Source of the DNA: Planctomonas deserti
GTDB lineage: Bacteria; Actinomycetota; Actinomycetes; Actinomycetales; Microbacteriaceae
NCBI RefSeq assembly: GCF_003067705.1
Contig: NZ_QANL01000004.1
Span: forward strand, 62,001 to 126,000
Length of the DNA: 64,000 nucleotides
Reading direction: 5' to 3'
Below are positions 48,641 to 60,176 of this stretch, one piece after another; positions within the stretch are counted from its first letter, which is position 1; each line of letters opens with the position of its first letter. Position numbers and translations under genes: made by a program. The notes beneath the pieces were generated by a model, which did not search any database, was not told the origin of the DNA, and worked only from the letters and a program-made list of their open reading frames with translations.

Positions 48641-51088
48641 TCAGCGATCGGGGCGCGGCGTGATCGTGCCCCACATCGCGTCACTGTCGCTCGGCGAGGC
48701 GGGCGGCACCGCCGGGCGGGCGAACGGCAGCCCCAGCAGGCCCGACACGTCCGGCCCGTCCTCACCGAAGCGGTGGGCCCGTTCGCGGTGCGCCATGCGC
48801 TCGTCGTCCATTCGCTGGGTCAGCGGGGCGTGCGGCACGGCCAGCCCCGGCACCCGACGCACCACGTCCATGACGAGCCGGAAGCGGTCCAGGTCGTTCA
48901 TCATCAGCATCGCGAACGGCGTCGTCGTCGTGCCGCGCTCCTTGTACCCGCGCACGTGGATGTTCCGGTGGTTGGCGCGCCGGTAGGTCAGCTGGTGCAC
49001 GAGCGAGGGATAGCCGTGGAACGCGAAGACGACCGGTCTGTCGTGAGTGAAGATCGCGTCGAACTCCTCGTCGGTGAGCCCGTGCGGATGCTCGGTGCTG
49101 CTCTGCAAACGCATCAGGTCGACGACGTTGACGAACCGCACGCGCAGGGTGGGGATGGCGTCCTTCAGGATCTGCACGGCGGCCATCGCCTCCAGGGTCG
49201 GCACGTCGCCCGCGGCCGCGACGACGACGTCCGGCTCCTCCCCCAGCACCTCGGTGCCCGCCCAGTCCCAGATGCTCACCCCGCGCGCGCCGTGCACCCG
49301 TGCCTCGTCCAGGGTGAGCAGCGTCGGCGTCGGCTGCTTTCCCGCCACCACCACGTTCACGTAGTCGCGCGAGGCGAGGCAGTGCTCCATGGTGACGAGG
49401 AGCGAGTTCGCGTCGACCGGCAGGTACACGCGCACGATGCTCGCCTGCTTGTTGACGACGTGGTCGAGGAAGCCGGGGTCCTGGTGCGAGAAGCCGTTGT
49501 AGTCCTGCCGCCACACGTGCGAGGAGAGCAGGTAGGTGAACGACGACACCGAGCGCCGCCACGGCACCTGCTCGGCGAGCTCCAGCCACTTCGCGTACTG
49601 GTTGAACATCGAGTCGATGACGTGGATGAACGCCTCGTACGAGGTGAAGATGCCGTGCCGGCCGGTGAGCACGTAGGCCTCGAGAAGCCCCTGGGTCAGG
49701 TTCTCGCTGAGCACCTCGATGACCCGCCCCTCCCGCGCGAGGTGCTCGTCCGTCGGCAGCGTCTCCCCCTGCCAGGCCTTCGCCGTTGCCGCGTACACGT
49801 CCTCGAGCCGGTTGGACATCATCTCGTCGGGACCGAAGATGCGGAACGTGCGCGGATTGGCCACGATGACGTCGCGCAGCCAGGAGCCGAGCACGCGGGT
49901 CGGCTCGGCGAGCGGACCGCGTCCCCCGCCGAGCTCGACGGCGTACCGCTCGAGCGCGGGGAGCGAGAGCGCGTTCCGCAGCAGGCCGCCGTTGCCGTGC
50001 GGGTTCGCGCTCATCCTGCGGTCGCCGCTCGGCCGGTTGGGCGCCAGCGCGGGAGTCGGCGCCCCGTCCCGGCCGAACAGCTGCTCCGGCCGGTAGCCGC
50101 GCAGCCACTCCTCGAGCTGCGCGCGCTGTCCGGAATCCTCCCGCACGCGCGTCAGCGGCACGAGGTGCGGTCGCCAGGTGCCCTCCATCGGCAGGCCGTC
50201 GACGACACGCGGACCCGTCCAGCCCTTGGGGGTGCGCAGGATGAGCATCGGCCAGGCGGGGCGTCCCTCCATGCCCGTGGTCCGCGCCTTGGCCTGGATG
50301 GCGGCGATCTCGTCGAGCGCCGCGCCCATCGCCTCGGCGAGGCGCTCGTGCACGCGCAACGGATCCTCGCCGTCGAAGCCGCCCGTCACGATGCGGGGGG
50401 CGTAGCCGTGCCCGCGGAACAGCTGCAGCAGCTGCTCCTCGGGGATGCGGGCGAGCACCGTAGGGTTCGCGATCTTGTACCCGTTGAGGTTGAGGATCGG
50501 CAGCACGGCGCCGTCGGTCTCCGGATTGAGGAACATGGTGAGCTGCCAGCTCGCCGAGAGGGTCGCCGTCTCGGCCTCGCCGTCGCCGATGACGCAGGCG
50601 ACGACCAGCTCGGGGTTGTCGAGCGCGGCACCGAACGCGTGCACGAGCGAGTAGCCGAGCTCCCCGCCCTCGTGGATCGATCCCGGCGTCTCCGGGGACG
50701 CGTGCGACGGGACGCCGCCGGGGAAGGAGAACTGGCGGAACAGGCGTCGCATGCCGGTCGAGTCCTGCGGCACGTCGGGATAGAGCTCGGAGTAGGTGCC
50801 GTCCAGCCAGGAGTTCGCGACGACGGCGGCCCCGCCGTGTCCCGGTCCGGCGACGAACAGCACGCTGAGGTCGCGCTCGACGATGAAGCGGTTGAGGTGG
50901 GCGTAGACGAGGTTGAGCACGGGCGTCGTGCCCCAGTGGCCGAGCAGCCGCGGCTTGATGTCCGCGGCGGTCAGCGGGCGCTCGAGCAGCGGATCGTCCA
51001 TCAGGTGGATCTGGCCGACCGACAGGTAGTTGGCCGCCCGCCACCACGCGTCGACGACGCTCAGGTAGCTTCCGGACGATTCGGTCAT
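48641..51088 (-). CDS. xfp: Phosphoketolase (xylulose 5-phosphate/fructose 6-phosphate)
   Basis: An 815-residue thiamine-diphosphate enzyme that splits xylulose 5-phosphate (or fructose 6-phosphate) with phosphate to acetyl-phosphate and glyceraldehyde 3-phosphate (or erythrose 4-phosphate). Visible motifs: GHWGTTPVLNLVYAHLN, AGPGHGG, the ThDP/Mg motif beginning GDGEAETA, and FTHDRPVVFAFHGYPSL. Length fits the family. No acetate kinase gene is adjacent. A dyad GAAAGCGTTTC at 51111-51121 lies 23 nt upstream of the start and resembles a LacI-family site, hinting at carbon control. Confidence 0.95.
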   Translation of the reverse strand: MTESSGSYLSVVDAWWRAANYLSVGQIHLMDDPLLERPLTAADIKPRLLGHWGTTPVLNLVYAHLNRFIVERDLSVLFVAGPGHGGAAVVANSWLDGTYSELYPDVPQDSTGMRRLFRQFSFPGGVPSHASPETPGSIHEGGELGYSLVHAFGAALDNPELVVACVIGDGEAETATLSASWQLTMFLNPETDGAVLPILNLNGYKIANPTVLARIPEEQLLQLFRGHGYAPRIVTGGFDGEDPLRVHERLAEAMGAALDEIAAIQAKARTTGMEGRPAWPMLILRTPKGWTGPRVVDGLPMEGTWRPHLVPLTRVREDSGQRAQLEEWLRGYRPEQLFGRDGAPTPALAPNRPSGDRRMSANPHGNGGLLRNALSLPALERYAVELGGGRGPLAEPTRVLGSWLRDVIVANPRTFRIFGPDEMMSNRLEDVYAATAKAWQGETLPTDEHLAREGRVIEVLSENLTQGLLEAYVLTGRHGIFTSYEAFIHVIDSMFNQYAKWLELAEQVPWRRSVSSFTYLLSSHVWRQDYNGFSHQDPGFLDHVVNKQASIVRVYLPVDANSLLVTMEHCLASRDYVNVVVAGKQPTPTLLTLDEARVHGARGVSIWDWAGTEVLGEEPDVVVAAAGDVPTLEAMAAVQILKDAIPTLRVRFVNVVDLMRLQSSTEHPHGLTDEEFDAIFTHDRPVVFAFHGYPSLVHQLTYRRANHRNIHVRGYKERGTTTTPFAMLMMNDLDRFRLVMDVVRRVPGLAVPHAPLTQRMDDERMAHRERAHRFGEDGPDVSGLLGLPFARPAVPPASPSDSDAMWGTITPRPDR

Positions 51089-51128
51089 CGTGTTGCTCCT
51101 TCCCTCGGGAGAAAGCGTTTCCGGGCCT

Positions 51129-51956
51129 CTAGGAGAGGACGTCCCGGGTGAGGAAGCGCCCGTAGGCGAGCGCGCCGAAGACGACCACGTAGCAGGCCTG
51201 CACGAGGGCGTTGTCGCCGAAGCTGTCCCAGGACACGGGTTCGCGGAGGAGGTCGATGAACCCGAGCCAGTGGTGCGTGAACAGCCACGGGTGCAGCCAC
51301 TCCAGTTGCGGCAGCGAGTCGAGCACCTGCGCCGTGATGGAGAGCACGACCGCCGCGGCCATCGCGCCGACCGGCACGTCGGTGAGCGTGGAGATGAACA
51401 GCCCGATCGCGGCGAAGCCGAGCAACGACACCGACACGTAGGCGGCGACCAGCGCGAGGCGCCCGAGCGCGGCCGGCGGGCTGATCTCGGTGCCCGAGAT
51501 CAGCGTCACGGGCCCGATCGGGAACAGCAGGGCGCCGATCAGGACGCCCGCCAGCGCGCTGACGAACACCGCGGCGAGGCAGAACGCCACGGACGCCGCG
51601 TACTTGACGAGCAGCACCCGCACGCGCCCGGCCGGCGCGATGAGGAGGTAGCGCAGGGTCCCCTGGCTCGCCTCCCCCGCGATCGAGTCTCCGGAGACGA
51701 CGCCGACGGTCAGGGGAAGGAACAGCGGGATCGACAGCGAGAGGCCGGCGATGGCCACGAACAGCCCGTTGGAGGCGACCCTGTCGAGGAACACCGGTCC
51801 CCGGCCGCTTGGCGGGCCGGACGAGACGCGCACGGCGACGGCGACGAGCACGGGCACGGCCGCCAGGGCGAGGAGCATGGCCCAGGTGCGTCTGCGACGG
51901 AACTGCAACGCGAGCTCGGAGGCGAGGAGCGCCCCGGTGATCGGCCTAGCGGGCAA
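51129..51956 (-). CDS. ABC-2 type transporter permease
   Basis: A 275-residue membrane protein with six helices: near 23-42 (MLLALAAVPVLVAVAV), 67-92, 118-145, 155-178, 184-205 and 245-262. The SGDSIAGEASQGTLRYLL segment after the second helix is typical of ABC-2 permeases. It overlaps the ATPase gene by 11 nt. Together with that ATPase and the LolA/RseB-like protein it makes a three-gene exporter operon. Confidence 0.9.
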   Translation of the reverse strand: MPARPITGALLASELALQFRRRRTWAMLLALAAVPVLVAVAVRVSSGPPSGRGPVFLDRVASNGLFVAIAGLSLSIPLFLPLTVGVVSGDSIAGEASQGTLRYLLIAPAGRVRVLLVKYAASVAFCLAAVFVSALAGVLIGALLFPIGPVTLISGTEISPPAALGRLALVAAYVSVSLLGFAAIGLFISTLTDVPVGAMAAAVVLSITAQVLDSLPQLEWLHPWLFTHHWLGFIDLLREPVSWDSFGDNALVQACYVVVFGALAYGRFLTRDVLS

Positions 51957-52959
51957 CGTCGAACCCCTCCCCGGTCAGGGCGACGAATCGGTCCTCGAGG
52001 CTCTGCTCGGTGACGCCGAACCCGCGGACCCGCACGCCGGCCGCCACGAGGGCCGCAACCACCTGATCCGGCTCCATCCCCACCGGCATGGTGGCCGTCA
52101 GCTCGTCGTCGAGCGCGGGCAGCATCCGCAGCCCGAGATTGGCGAAGACCGCCGCCGCCCGCTCGGGGTCTGGCGTGCGCAGCGTGACGGACGCGCATCC
52201 CGCCGCGCGCAGCTCCTCGAGCGGCGCCTGGGCGACGAGGCGCCCCGCGCTCATCACGGCCGCGTGGGTGCACATCTGCTCGATCTCGGCGAGCAGATGG
52301 CTGGAGACGAACACGGTCACGCCCTCCGCGGCCAGCGAGCGGACGAGCGAGCGCACCTCCCGCGTGCCCTGGGGGTCGAGGCCGTTCGTGGGCTCGTCGA
52401 GCACCAGGAGCTCACGGGGCACGAGCAGGGCGGACGCGATGCCGAGCCGCTGCTTCATGCCGAGGGAGTATGCGTGCACCCGCTTCCGGGCGGCGGCGGC
52501 GAGGCCGACCCGCTCGAGTGCTGTCGCCACCCGTGCGGCCCTCGTCGACGGATGGCCGACCGGGTTGGCCGCGTCGAACCGGCGCAGATTGGCCTCGCCG
52601 GACAGGTAGGGGTAGAACGCCGGGCCCTCGACAAGCGCACCGACGCGGGGCAGGGTCGCCGAGAGACCAGCGGGGAGCGGCCGCCCGAGGAGGCTCACCG
52701 ATCCCCGCGTCGGAGCGGCGAGGCCGAGGAGGATGCGGATGGTGGTGGTCTTGCCCGAGCCGTTCGGTCCGAGGAAGCCGAAGACCGAGCCTCTCGGCAC
52801 CGCGAGGTCAACGGAGTCCACCGCCACCTGACGTCCGAAGGTCTTGGTCAGGCCGCGCGTCTCGATGGCGAGGGACTGCGTGCCCGGGGATCCAACTCCG
52901 GAGGACTGCACCTCGGGGGACTGCGCGTCGAGCGGCCGTGCGCCGGGACCGATGCTCAC
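51946..52959 (-). CDS. ABC transporter ATP-binding protein
   Basis: A 337-residue ATPase with Walker A GPNGSGKTT, signature YSLGMKQRLGIA, Walker B LLVLDEPTNGLDP and the switch His in FVSSHLL. The first 27 residues are a Gly/Ser/Pro-rich extension, and the start could be later. A C-terminal accessory domain of about 90 residues follows. It couples to the ABC-2 permease encoded next. Substrate unknown. Confidence 0.92.
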   Translation of the reverse strand: MSIGPGARPLDAQSPEVQSSGVGSPGTQSLAIETRGLTKTFGRQVAVDSVDLAVPRGSVFGFLGPNGSGKTTTIRILLGLAAPTRGSVSLLGRPLPAGLSATLPRVGALVEGPAFYPYLSGEANLRRFDAANPVGHPSTRAARVATALERVGLAAAARKRVHAYSLGMKQRLGIASALLVPRELLVLDEPTNGLDPQGTREVRSLVRSLAAEGVTVFVSSHLLAEIEQMCTHAAVMSAGRLVAQAPLEELRAAGCASVTLRTPDPERAAAVFANLGLRMLPALDDELTATMPVGMEPDQVVAALVAAGVRVRGFGVTEQSLEDRFVALTGEGFDVAR

Positions 52960-52969
52960 GGCGCCGCGC

Positions 52970-54070
52970 TCACCGGGCCGCGGCCGCCGCCTGCAGCTGC
53001 TCGACGGGCACCGCCCCGGCGAACGCCCCTCCGGCGTCCGTCAGCAGGACGGAGAACAGGGCGGTCGACAGAGCGCGACCACCGGCGACCGGGGTGGTCG
53101 CCTCGAGCAGGAGCGGGTTCGACGACACCTCGGCCGGGACGGATCCCGCGGGGAGGGCCGCGACGGCGGACCAGCCGGAACCGACGACCGTCGGCTCCTC
53201 GTGGGTGACGTGGTGCTCGCCCGATCGCGCCTCGACTCCGGCCGAGTCGCCGGACGGCGTCCTCTCGGACAGCGTCTTCTCGGTGACGGCGGCGCCCGCG
53301 GGCGGCGAGAAGGTGAACAGGCTCTCCTCGGGGGCGTCCAGGGAGAGCCGGGTGAAGGCGACGCTAGCGGCGGGTGCCGTCTCACCGCGGGCGGTGATGG
53401 AGGCGCGGAGCGGCATGCCGGTCTCCGCGTCGACCGCGATCGCGACGGACCCCACGAGGGTGTCCTCGTAGCGGGGGCTCAGCACGAGCTCGTACGCCGA
53501 CCGGCCGGCGACGCGCACGTTGTCCCGCGTGGTCACCTCGGTGCTCGGATCGATGGCGGCGAGCGCGCGCTCGGCGATGGCCGAGGGGGTCATGGTCTGC
53601 TCGGACTTCAGCTCGTTCAGGCGGCTCTCGATGCGCTCCTTCGCGCCGTCCGGGAGGGTGACGCGCATGGCCTCGTTCTCGCGGAAGTCGTAGGTCCACG
53701 CCTCGGCGCCGTTGAGCACCAACTGGCGCTCGCCTCTTTCGTCGAGCACCTGCAGGCGGAAGCGGTCGGGTCCGTCCGCGTAGACGCGCACCTCGTGGTC
53801 GGCGGTCAGGACCTCGAGGCCGGCGCCGAGGCCCATCTCCTCGCCGGACAGCGAGGGAAGCGACGGGAGGCCGAGGTCGGAGGTCTGCTCGACGGTGCCG
53901 GAGAACGTGTCGACGTCGCTCTCGGCGAGGAGGGCGAGGACCTCCTGCGGCGAGCGCTCGGGAAGCGGAACCTCGGCCCCGGCGCGGAGCGGGAGGGCGA
54001 GCGCCCCGCCGACCACCACGACCGGTATCACCGCGGCAGGAATCCAGCGCTGCCATCGTCGCGTAGTCAT
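52970..54070 (-). CDS. Exported LolA/RseB-like protein
   Basis: A 366-residue protein with an N-terminal membrane anchor or signal ([18 protein letters not shown]). Its body begins [29 protein letters not shown] and continues [35 protein letters not shown] in pieces typical of the unclosed beta-barrel of LolA and RseB, which bind lipids or lipoproteins. It is the first gene of the operon with the ABC-2 exporter 10 bp downstream, so it may present or sense a lipid-linked substrate at the outer face of the membrane. Confidence 0.8.
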   Translation of the reverse strand: MTTRRWQRWIPAAVIPVVVVGGALALPLRAGAEVPLPERSPQEVLALLAESDVDTFSGTVEQTSDLGLPSLPSLSGEEMGLGAGLEVLTADHEVRVYADGPDRFRLQVLDERGERQLVLNGAEAWTYDFRENEAMRVTLPDGAKERIESRLNELKSEQTMTPSAIAERALAAIDPSTEVTTRDNVRVAGRSAYELVLSPRYEDTLVGSVAIAVDAETGMPLRASITARGETAPAASVAFTRLSLDAPEESLFTFSPPAGAAVTEKTLSERTPSGDSAGVEARSGEHHVTHEEPTVVGSGWSAVAALPAGSVPAEVSSNPLLLEATTPVAGGRALSTALFSVLLTDAGGAFAGAVPVEQLQAAAAAR

Positions 54071-54255
54071 GCCGCACCGCCCGTCTTCGCCCGCATCGGT
54101 ATGCGACACGATACGCCCGACTCCTGCGTGCCACCAGGGAGAGCGCACCCCTCCCGGAACGCCGCAGGCGACGCCCTCGCGGCTGGCGTAGCGTGGGAAT
54201 GATCACCGATGCCGGGACGGAAGCGTTCCGGCATTTTCCTGTCCCGGAAGGCCCC

Positions 54256-55308
54256 ATGACCAGCACAGTCCCCGCCCTCGTCACCCCGTCCGCCAGCGCC
54301 CCCTTCGAGGCTTCGACCGTCGAGGTGCGGGACGTCGGCGCTCACGACGTGCAGATCGACGTCGCCTACGCGGGCATCTGCCACTCCGACATCCACCAGG
54401 TCCGCGAGGAGTGGGGACCCGCCCTCTTCCCGATGGTGCCGGGCCACGAGATCGCGGGCATCGTGTCCGCGATCGGTGACGGCGTCACACGCTACGCCGT
54501 GGGCGACCGGGTCGGCGTCGGCTGCTTCGTCGACTCCTGCCGCGAGTGCGAGAACTGCCTCGCCGGTGAGGAGCAGTTCTGCCTGAAGGGCAACGTGCCC
54601 ACCTACAACGGCCGCCAGTACAGCGGGGAGCCGACGTACGGCGGCTACAGCCGGCGCGTCGTCGTCGACGAGAACTACGTGCTCGGGATCCCCGAGGGGC
54701 TCGCGCTCGACGCCGCAGCCCCGCTGCTCTGCGCCGGCATCACCACGTACTCGCCGCTCAAGCACTGGGGCGCCGGCCCTGGCACCCGCGTGGCCGTCGT
54801 CGGCATGGGCGGCCTCGGCCACATGGGGGTGCAGATCGCGCACGCGCTCGGGGCGCACGTCACCGTGCTCTCCCAGACGCTCTCCAAGCGCGAGGACGGC
54901 ATGCGGCTCGGAGCGGACGAGTACTACGCGACCAGCGACCCGGAGACCTTCTCCCGGCTGCGCGGGTCCTTCGACCTCATCATCAACACCGTCTCGGCCG
55001 ACGTGGACGTCGACGCCTACCTGGGCACGCTCCGCCGCAACGGCTCCCTCGTGTTCGTCGGCCTGCCCGAGGACGCCCAGACCTTCCGGGTCGGCTCCGT
55101 CATCGGCGGCCGCCGGAGCATCGCCGGTTCCAACATCGGCGGTATCCGGGAGACCCAGGAGATGCTCGACTTCTGCGCCGAGCACGGCATCGCGGCGGAG
55201 ATCGAGCTCATCGACGCGTCGCACGTGAACGAGGCGTACGACCGCGTCGTCCGCAGCGACGTGCGCTACCGCTTCGTGATCGACACGGCGACGATCCCCG
55301 CCTCCTAG
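54256..55308 (+). CDS. Zinc-dependent alcohol dehydrogenase, YahK/CAD type
   Basis: Medium-chain dehydrogenase of 350 residues that reduces aldehydes with NADPH. The catalytic zinc site is ICHSDIH and GHE. The structural zinc cysteines are in [20 protein letters not shown]. The cofactor motif is [11 protein letters not shown]. This combination is that of the cinnamyl-alcohol-dehydrogenase-like group (YahK, AdhC of mycobacteria). I start at the ATG at 54256, with GGAAGG 5 nt upstream, which leaves [11 protein letters not shown]. It precedes glgX by 27 bp but need not be functionally linked. Confidence 0.92.
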   Translation: MTSTVPALVTPSASAPFEASTVEVRDVGAHDVQIDVAYAGICHSDIHQVREEWGPALFPMVPGHEIAGIVSAIGDGVTRYAVGDRVGVGCFVDSCRECENCLAGEEQFCLKGNVPTYNGRQYSGEPTYGGYSRRVVVDENYVLGIPEGLALDAAAPLLCAGITTYSPLKHWGAGPGTRVAVVGMGGLGHMGVQIAHALGAHVTVLSQTLSKREDGMRLGADEYYATSDPETFSRLRGSFDLIINTVSADVDVDAYLGTLRRNGSLVFVGLPEDAQTFRVGSVIGGRRSIAGSNIGGIRETQEMLDFCAEHGIAAEIELIDASHVNEAYDRVVRSDVRYRFVIDTATIPAS

Positions 55309-55335
55309 CGGGCAGCACCTGCCGGGAGGACGCCG

Positions 55336-57459
<2,124 letters not shown>

Positions 57460-57477
<18 letters not shown>

Positions 57478-57545
57478 GCCGCTCATCTCATCCTCGCGGT
57501 CTGACCCCGCGGCCGGATGCTGGCCGCCTGATCCCCGCGGTCTGA
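57460..57545 (+). repeat. Repeated 3' end of glgX
   Basis: The terminal glgX sequence CTGATCCCCGCGGTCTAA (57460-57477) recurs as CTCATCCTCGCGGTCTGA (57487-57504) and CTGATCCCCGCGGTCTGA (57528-57545). Each copy would encode LIPAV or LILAV plus a stop. Confidence 0.75.
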
Positions 57546-57569
57546 TCGGGGTCTGATCGGCCGGATCCG

Positions 57570-58604
57570 TCAGCCGCGCCGGGGCGGACCGGTCGTGCCG
57601 CGGACGACGAGCCTCGTGGGCACGACCGCGGCGCGGGCGGCGGTCGGGTCCTGCGAGATCAGTCCGAGCACCATCTGCCCTGCTGTCCTTCCCTGCTCCC
57701 GCACCCCCTGATGCACGGTCGTGAGATCCGAGAGCGCGGCGAGCGGGTGATCGTCGATGCCGATCACGGACACGTCCTCCGGCACTCGCAACCCCTCGCG
57801 ACGCAGGGTGCGTAGAGCGCCGAGGGCGACCTCGTCGCTGTGCGCGTACACCGCCGTCGGCGGCGGCCCGGACGCGAGCAGGTCCGCCATCGCCGCCGCA
57901 CCCTCCTCGCCGCCCCAGTCCCCGTCCCGAACGAGAGCGGGGTCCGCGGGGATCCCCGCGGCGGCGAGCGCCTCGTGATACGCCAGGGAGCGGCGGTTGA
58001 CCGCGGGCCAGCCCGGCGCCAGCGGCGTCTCCGCCGCGATCATCGCGATGCGTTCGTGACCGAGCGAGAGCAGGTGGTCCATGGCCTGGGCGCCTGCGGC
58101 GCGGTCGTCGATGCAGACGAAGGGATAGCGGGCGCTCTGCCCGCCGGCCGCCACGATGCCGACGCCGAGGAGGTCGAGCCGCTGGCGCTCCTCCTCCGTG
58201 ACCGGGAACGCGAGCACCACGACCGCGTCGACCTTGCGCCTCGCCGGCAGCCGCTCGAAGAAGTGCCTGCGGTGGTCCAGCGTGTCGACGTTGTAGAGCA
58301 GCAGGTCGATTCCCGCCTCGCGCAGCACCTCCTCGACGCCCGCGAGCATCTCCGCGAAGAACCAGCGCGACAGGTGCGGCACCACGACCGCGACCCGGCC
58401 CGTCCGCCCTCCCGCCAGCCGGGACGCCTCCGGTGACACGACGAAGGACAGCTGGTCCGCGACGGAGCGGACCCTGTCCCGCGTGCCCGGCGAGACCCCG
58501 TACGAGTCGCTGAGCGCCCGTGACGCGGTGGCGAGGGAGACCCCGGCGCGCGCCGCGATGTCGGCGAGGGTGACTCTGTCGGGCGACCTGAGCACGGGTT
58601 CCAC
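57570..58604 (-). CDS. LacI-family repressor of the alpha-glucoside operon
   Basis: A 344-residue transcription factor. The N-terminal helix-turn-helix is VTLADIAARAGVSLATASRA with the hinge that follows. The periplasmic-binding-protein-like core includes VAVVVPHLSRWFFAEML, VIGIDDHPLAALSDLTTV and a late QMVLGLI. I choose the GTG at 58604 as start, since the family begins about 10 residues before the HTH; a GTG at 58595 is also possible. It faces the binding-protein gene, whose promoter carries the palindrome at 58746-58761, its probable site. Confidence 0.9.
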   Translation of the reverse strand: MEPVLRSPDRVTLADIAARAGVSLATASRALSDSYGVSPGTRDRVRSVADQLSFVVSPEASRLAGGRTGRVAVVVPHLSRWFFAEMLAGVEEVLREAGIDLLLYNVDTLDHRRHFFERLPARRKVDAVVVLAFPVTEEERQRLDLLGVGIVAAGGQSARYPFVCIDDRAAGAQAMDHLLSLGHERIAMIAAETPLAPGWPAVNRRSLAYHEALAAAGIPADPALVRDGDWGGEEGAAAMADLLASGPPPTAVYAHSDEVALGALRTLRREGLRVPEDVSVIGIDDHPLAALSDLTTVHQGVREQGRTAGQMVLGLISQDPTAARAAVVPTRLVVRGTTGPPRRG

Positions 58605-58709
58605 TGTCTCGAGTTTCGGGGGTACGGGCTGGCGGCATCTAAGCACGGCCGGTGGTGCAGGGACAGACGAACCGTAGTCAACCGTCACGGTGCCGCGGCC
58701 GACAAGGGG

Positions 58710-58739
58710 TTGACGGCGCTGCTCCGCCGGGTCGATAGT
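58710..58739 (+). promoter_or_regulatory. Promoter of the alpha-glucoside uptake operon
   Basis: TTGACG (58710-58715) and GATAGT (58734-58739) with 18 nt between. The transcript should start near 58747, inside the operator. Confidence 0.6.
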
Positions 58740-58745
58740 GGCGGT

Positions 58746-58761
58746 TCGGAAGCGCTTCCGA
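58746..58761. promoter_or_regulatory. LacI-type operator
   Basis: TCGGAAGCGCTTCCGA is a perfect 16-bp palindrome with the central CpG typical of LacI-family sites. It lies right after the -10 box, so a bound repressor would block the promoter. Confidence 0.75.
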
Positions 58762-58807
58762 CATCGGGGTCTGGACACGCGCTTCTCGAGTCGAGGGAGA
58801 CGAAGAC

Positions 58808-60112
58808 GTGCCCGAGGTTCCACTGATCACCGTTCCCGGCAGCCGTCCGTTCAGCCGCCGCGTCCTGCTCACCGGGCTCGGCCTCGGTGCGGCCGGCATG
58901 ACCCTGGGGCTCACCGGCTGCGCACCGCAGGGGTCCAGCCGCACGGCCATCCGGTTCGTGCAGAACAAGCGCGAGGTGATCGGCTACTTCAGCGACCTCG
59001 TCGACCGCTTCAACGAGTCGCAGTCGGAGATCCTCGTGCGCCACGACGACTCCCCCGTGAGTCTCGTGGCCCAGATGGTGCGCGGCTCCTACCCGGATGT
59101 GGCCTGCTACAACTACAACCTCGAGGCGTCGACCTTCCTCGGTCGCGGCATGCTCTCCGACCTCTCGGACCTGCCCGAGGCGGCGACCGTGCAGGCGAGC
59201 GTGCAGGACCTGGTCACCCAGTACGCGCAGTACAAGGACCAGACGAACGTGCTGCCGTTCTCCATCACGGCGGCCGGGGTCGTCTACAACCGGGACCTGT
59301 TCGACCAGAACAACGTGGAGGTGCCGACCACCTGGAGCGAGTTCACCGCGGCGTGCGGCGTGTTCCGCGACGCCGGCATCATCCCGATCTACGGCACCTT
59401 CCGCGACATGTGGACGGTCAGCCAGGGTCACTTCGACTACGCCGCGGGCGGCCTGCTGGACGTCGCCGACTTCTATGACCGACTGCGCGACGAGGGCCCG
59501 AGCGTCGGCCCGAACTCCGAGACGTCGTTCCAGAAGGACTTCGCCAAGGTCGCGGAGCGCATGTCCGAGCTGTTCGACTTCTCCCAGGAGAACGCGCTGA
59601 CCCGGGCCTATCCCGACGGCAACGCGGCCTTCGCGAACGGCGAGGCCGCCATGTACCTGCAGGGGCCGTGGGCCATCGGCGAGGTCAACGTCATCAACGA
59701 GGACGTGAACGTCGGCACCTTCCCGCTGCCCATGACCGAGGACCCTGAGCAGACCCGCGCGCGGGTGAACCTCGACCTCGCGGTCTGGATCCCCAACGGT
59801 GTCGCCCACCGGGACCAGTCGGTGACCTTCCTGCAGTACCTCATGTCGCCCGAGGTGCTCAACACGTACAACCAGGAGAACCTGGCCTACTCGACGCTCG
59901 AGAACGCGCCGCCCGTCACGGACCCGCGCATCCAGGGCCTGCAGGAGGCGTACACCGAGGGGCGGTTCTACCAGGGCGCCGGGACCTACCTCCCCAACAC
60001 GATCCCGCTGCAGAACTACCTGCAGGAGTTCGTGATCGACCGCGAGGCCCAGCCGTTCCTCGCGAAGCTCGACACCGACTGGGCGCGTCTGTCCCAGCGC
60101 ACCGACCTCTGA
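58808..60112 (+). CDS. Sugar ABC transporter substrate-binding lipoprotein
   Basis: A 434-residue extracellular binding protein, CUT1 family. The signal has twin arginines (SRRVLL) and a lipobox LTGC with Cys38, so it is a Tat-exported or Sec-exported lipoprotein. The mature part has the usual SBP_bac_1 segments YFSDLVDRFNESQ, GVVYNRDLFDQNNVEVPTTW and AAMYLQGPWAIGEV. It leads the operon with two permeases and an alpha-glucosidase, so an alpha-glucoside such as maltose, trehalose or isomaltose is the likely ligand. Confidence 0.92.
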   Translation: MPEVPLITVPGSRPFSRRVLLTGLGLGAAGMTLGLTGCAPQGSSRTAIRFVQNKREVIGYFSDLVDRFNESQSEILVRHDDSPVSLVAQMVRGSYPDVACYNYNLEASTFLGRGMLSDLSDLPEAATVQASVQDLVTQYAQYKDQTNVLPFSITAAGVVYNRDLFDQNNVEVPTTWSEFTAACGVFRDAGIIPIYGTFRDMWTVSQGHFDYAAGGLLDVADFYDRLRDEGPSVGPNSETSFQKDFAKVAERMSELFDFSQENALTRAYPDGNAAFANGEAAMYLQGPWAIGEVNVINEDVNVGTFPLPMTEDPEQTRARVNLDLAVWIPNGVAHRDQSVTFLQYLMSPEVLNTYNQENLAYSTLENAPPVTDPRIQGLQEAYTEGRFYQGAGTYLPNTIPLQNYLQEFVIDREAQPFLAKLDTDWARLSQRTDL

Positions 60113-60176
60113 TGCACCGCACGCCCGCTTCCGACCGACGCCGGCCCGGATACCGAACACGACGAGGAGAACCCAG

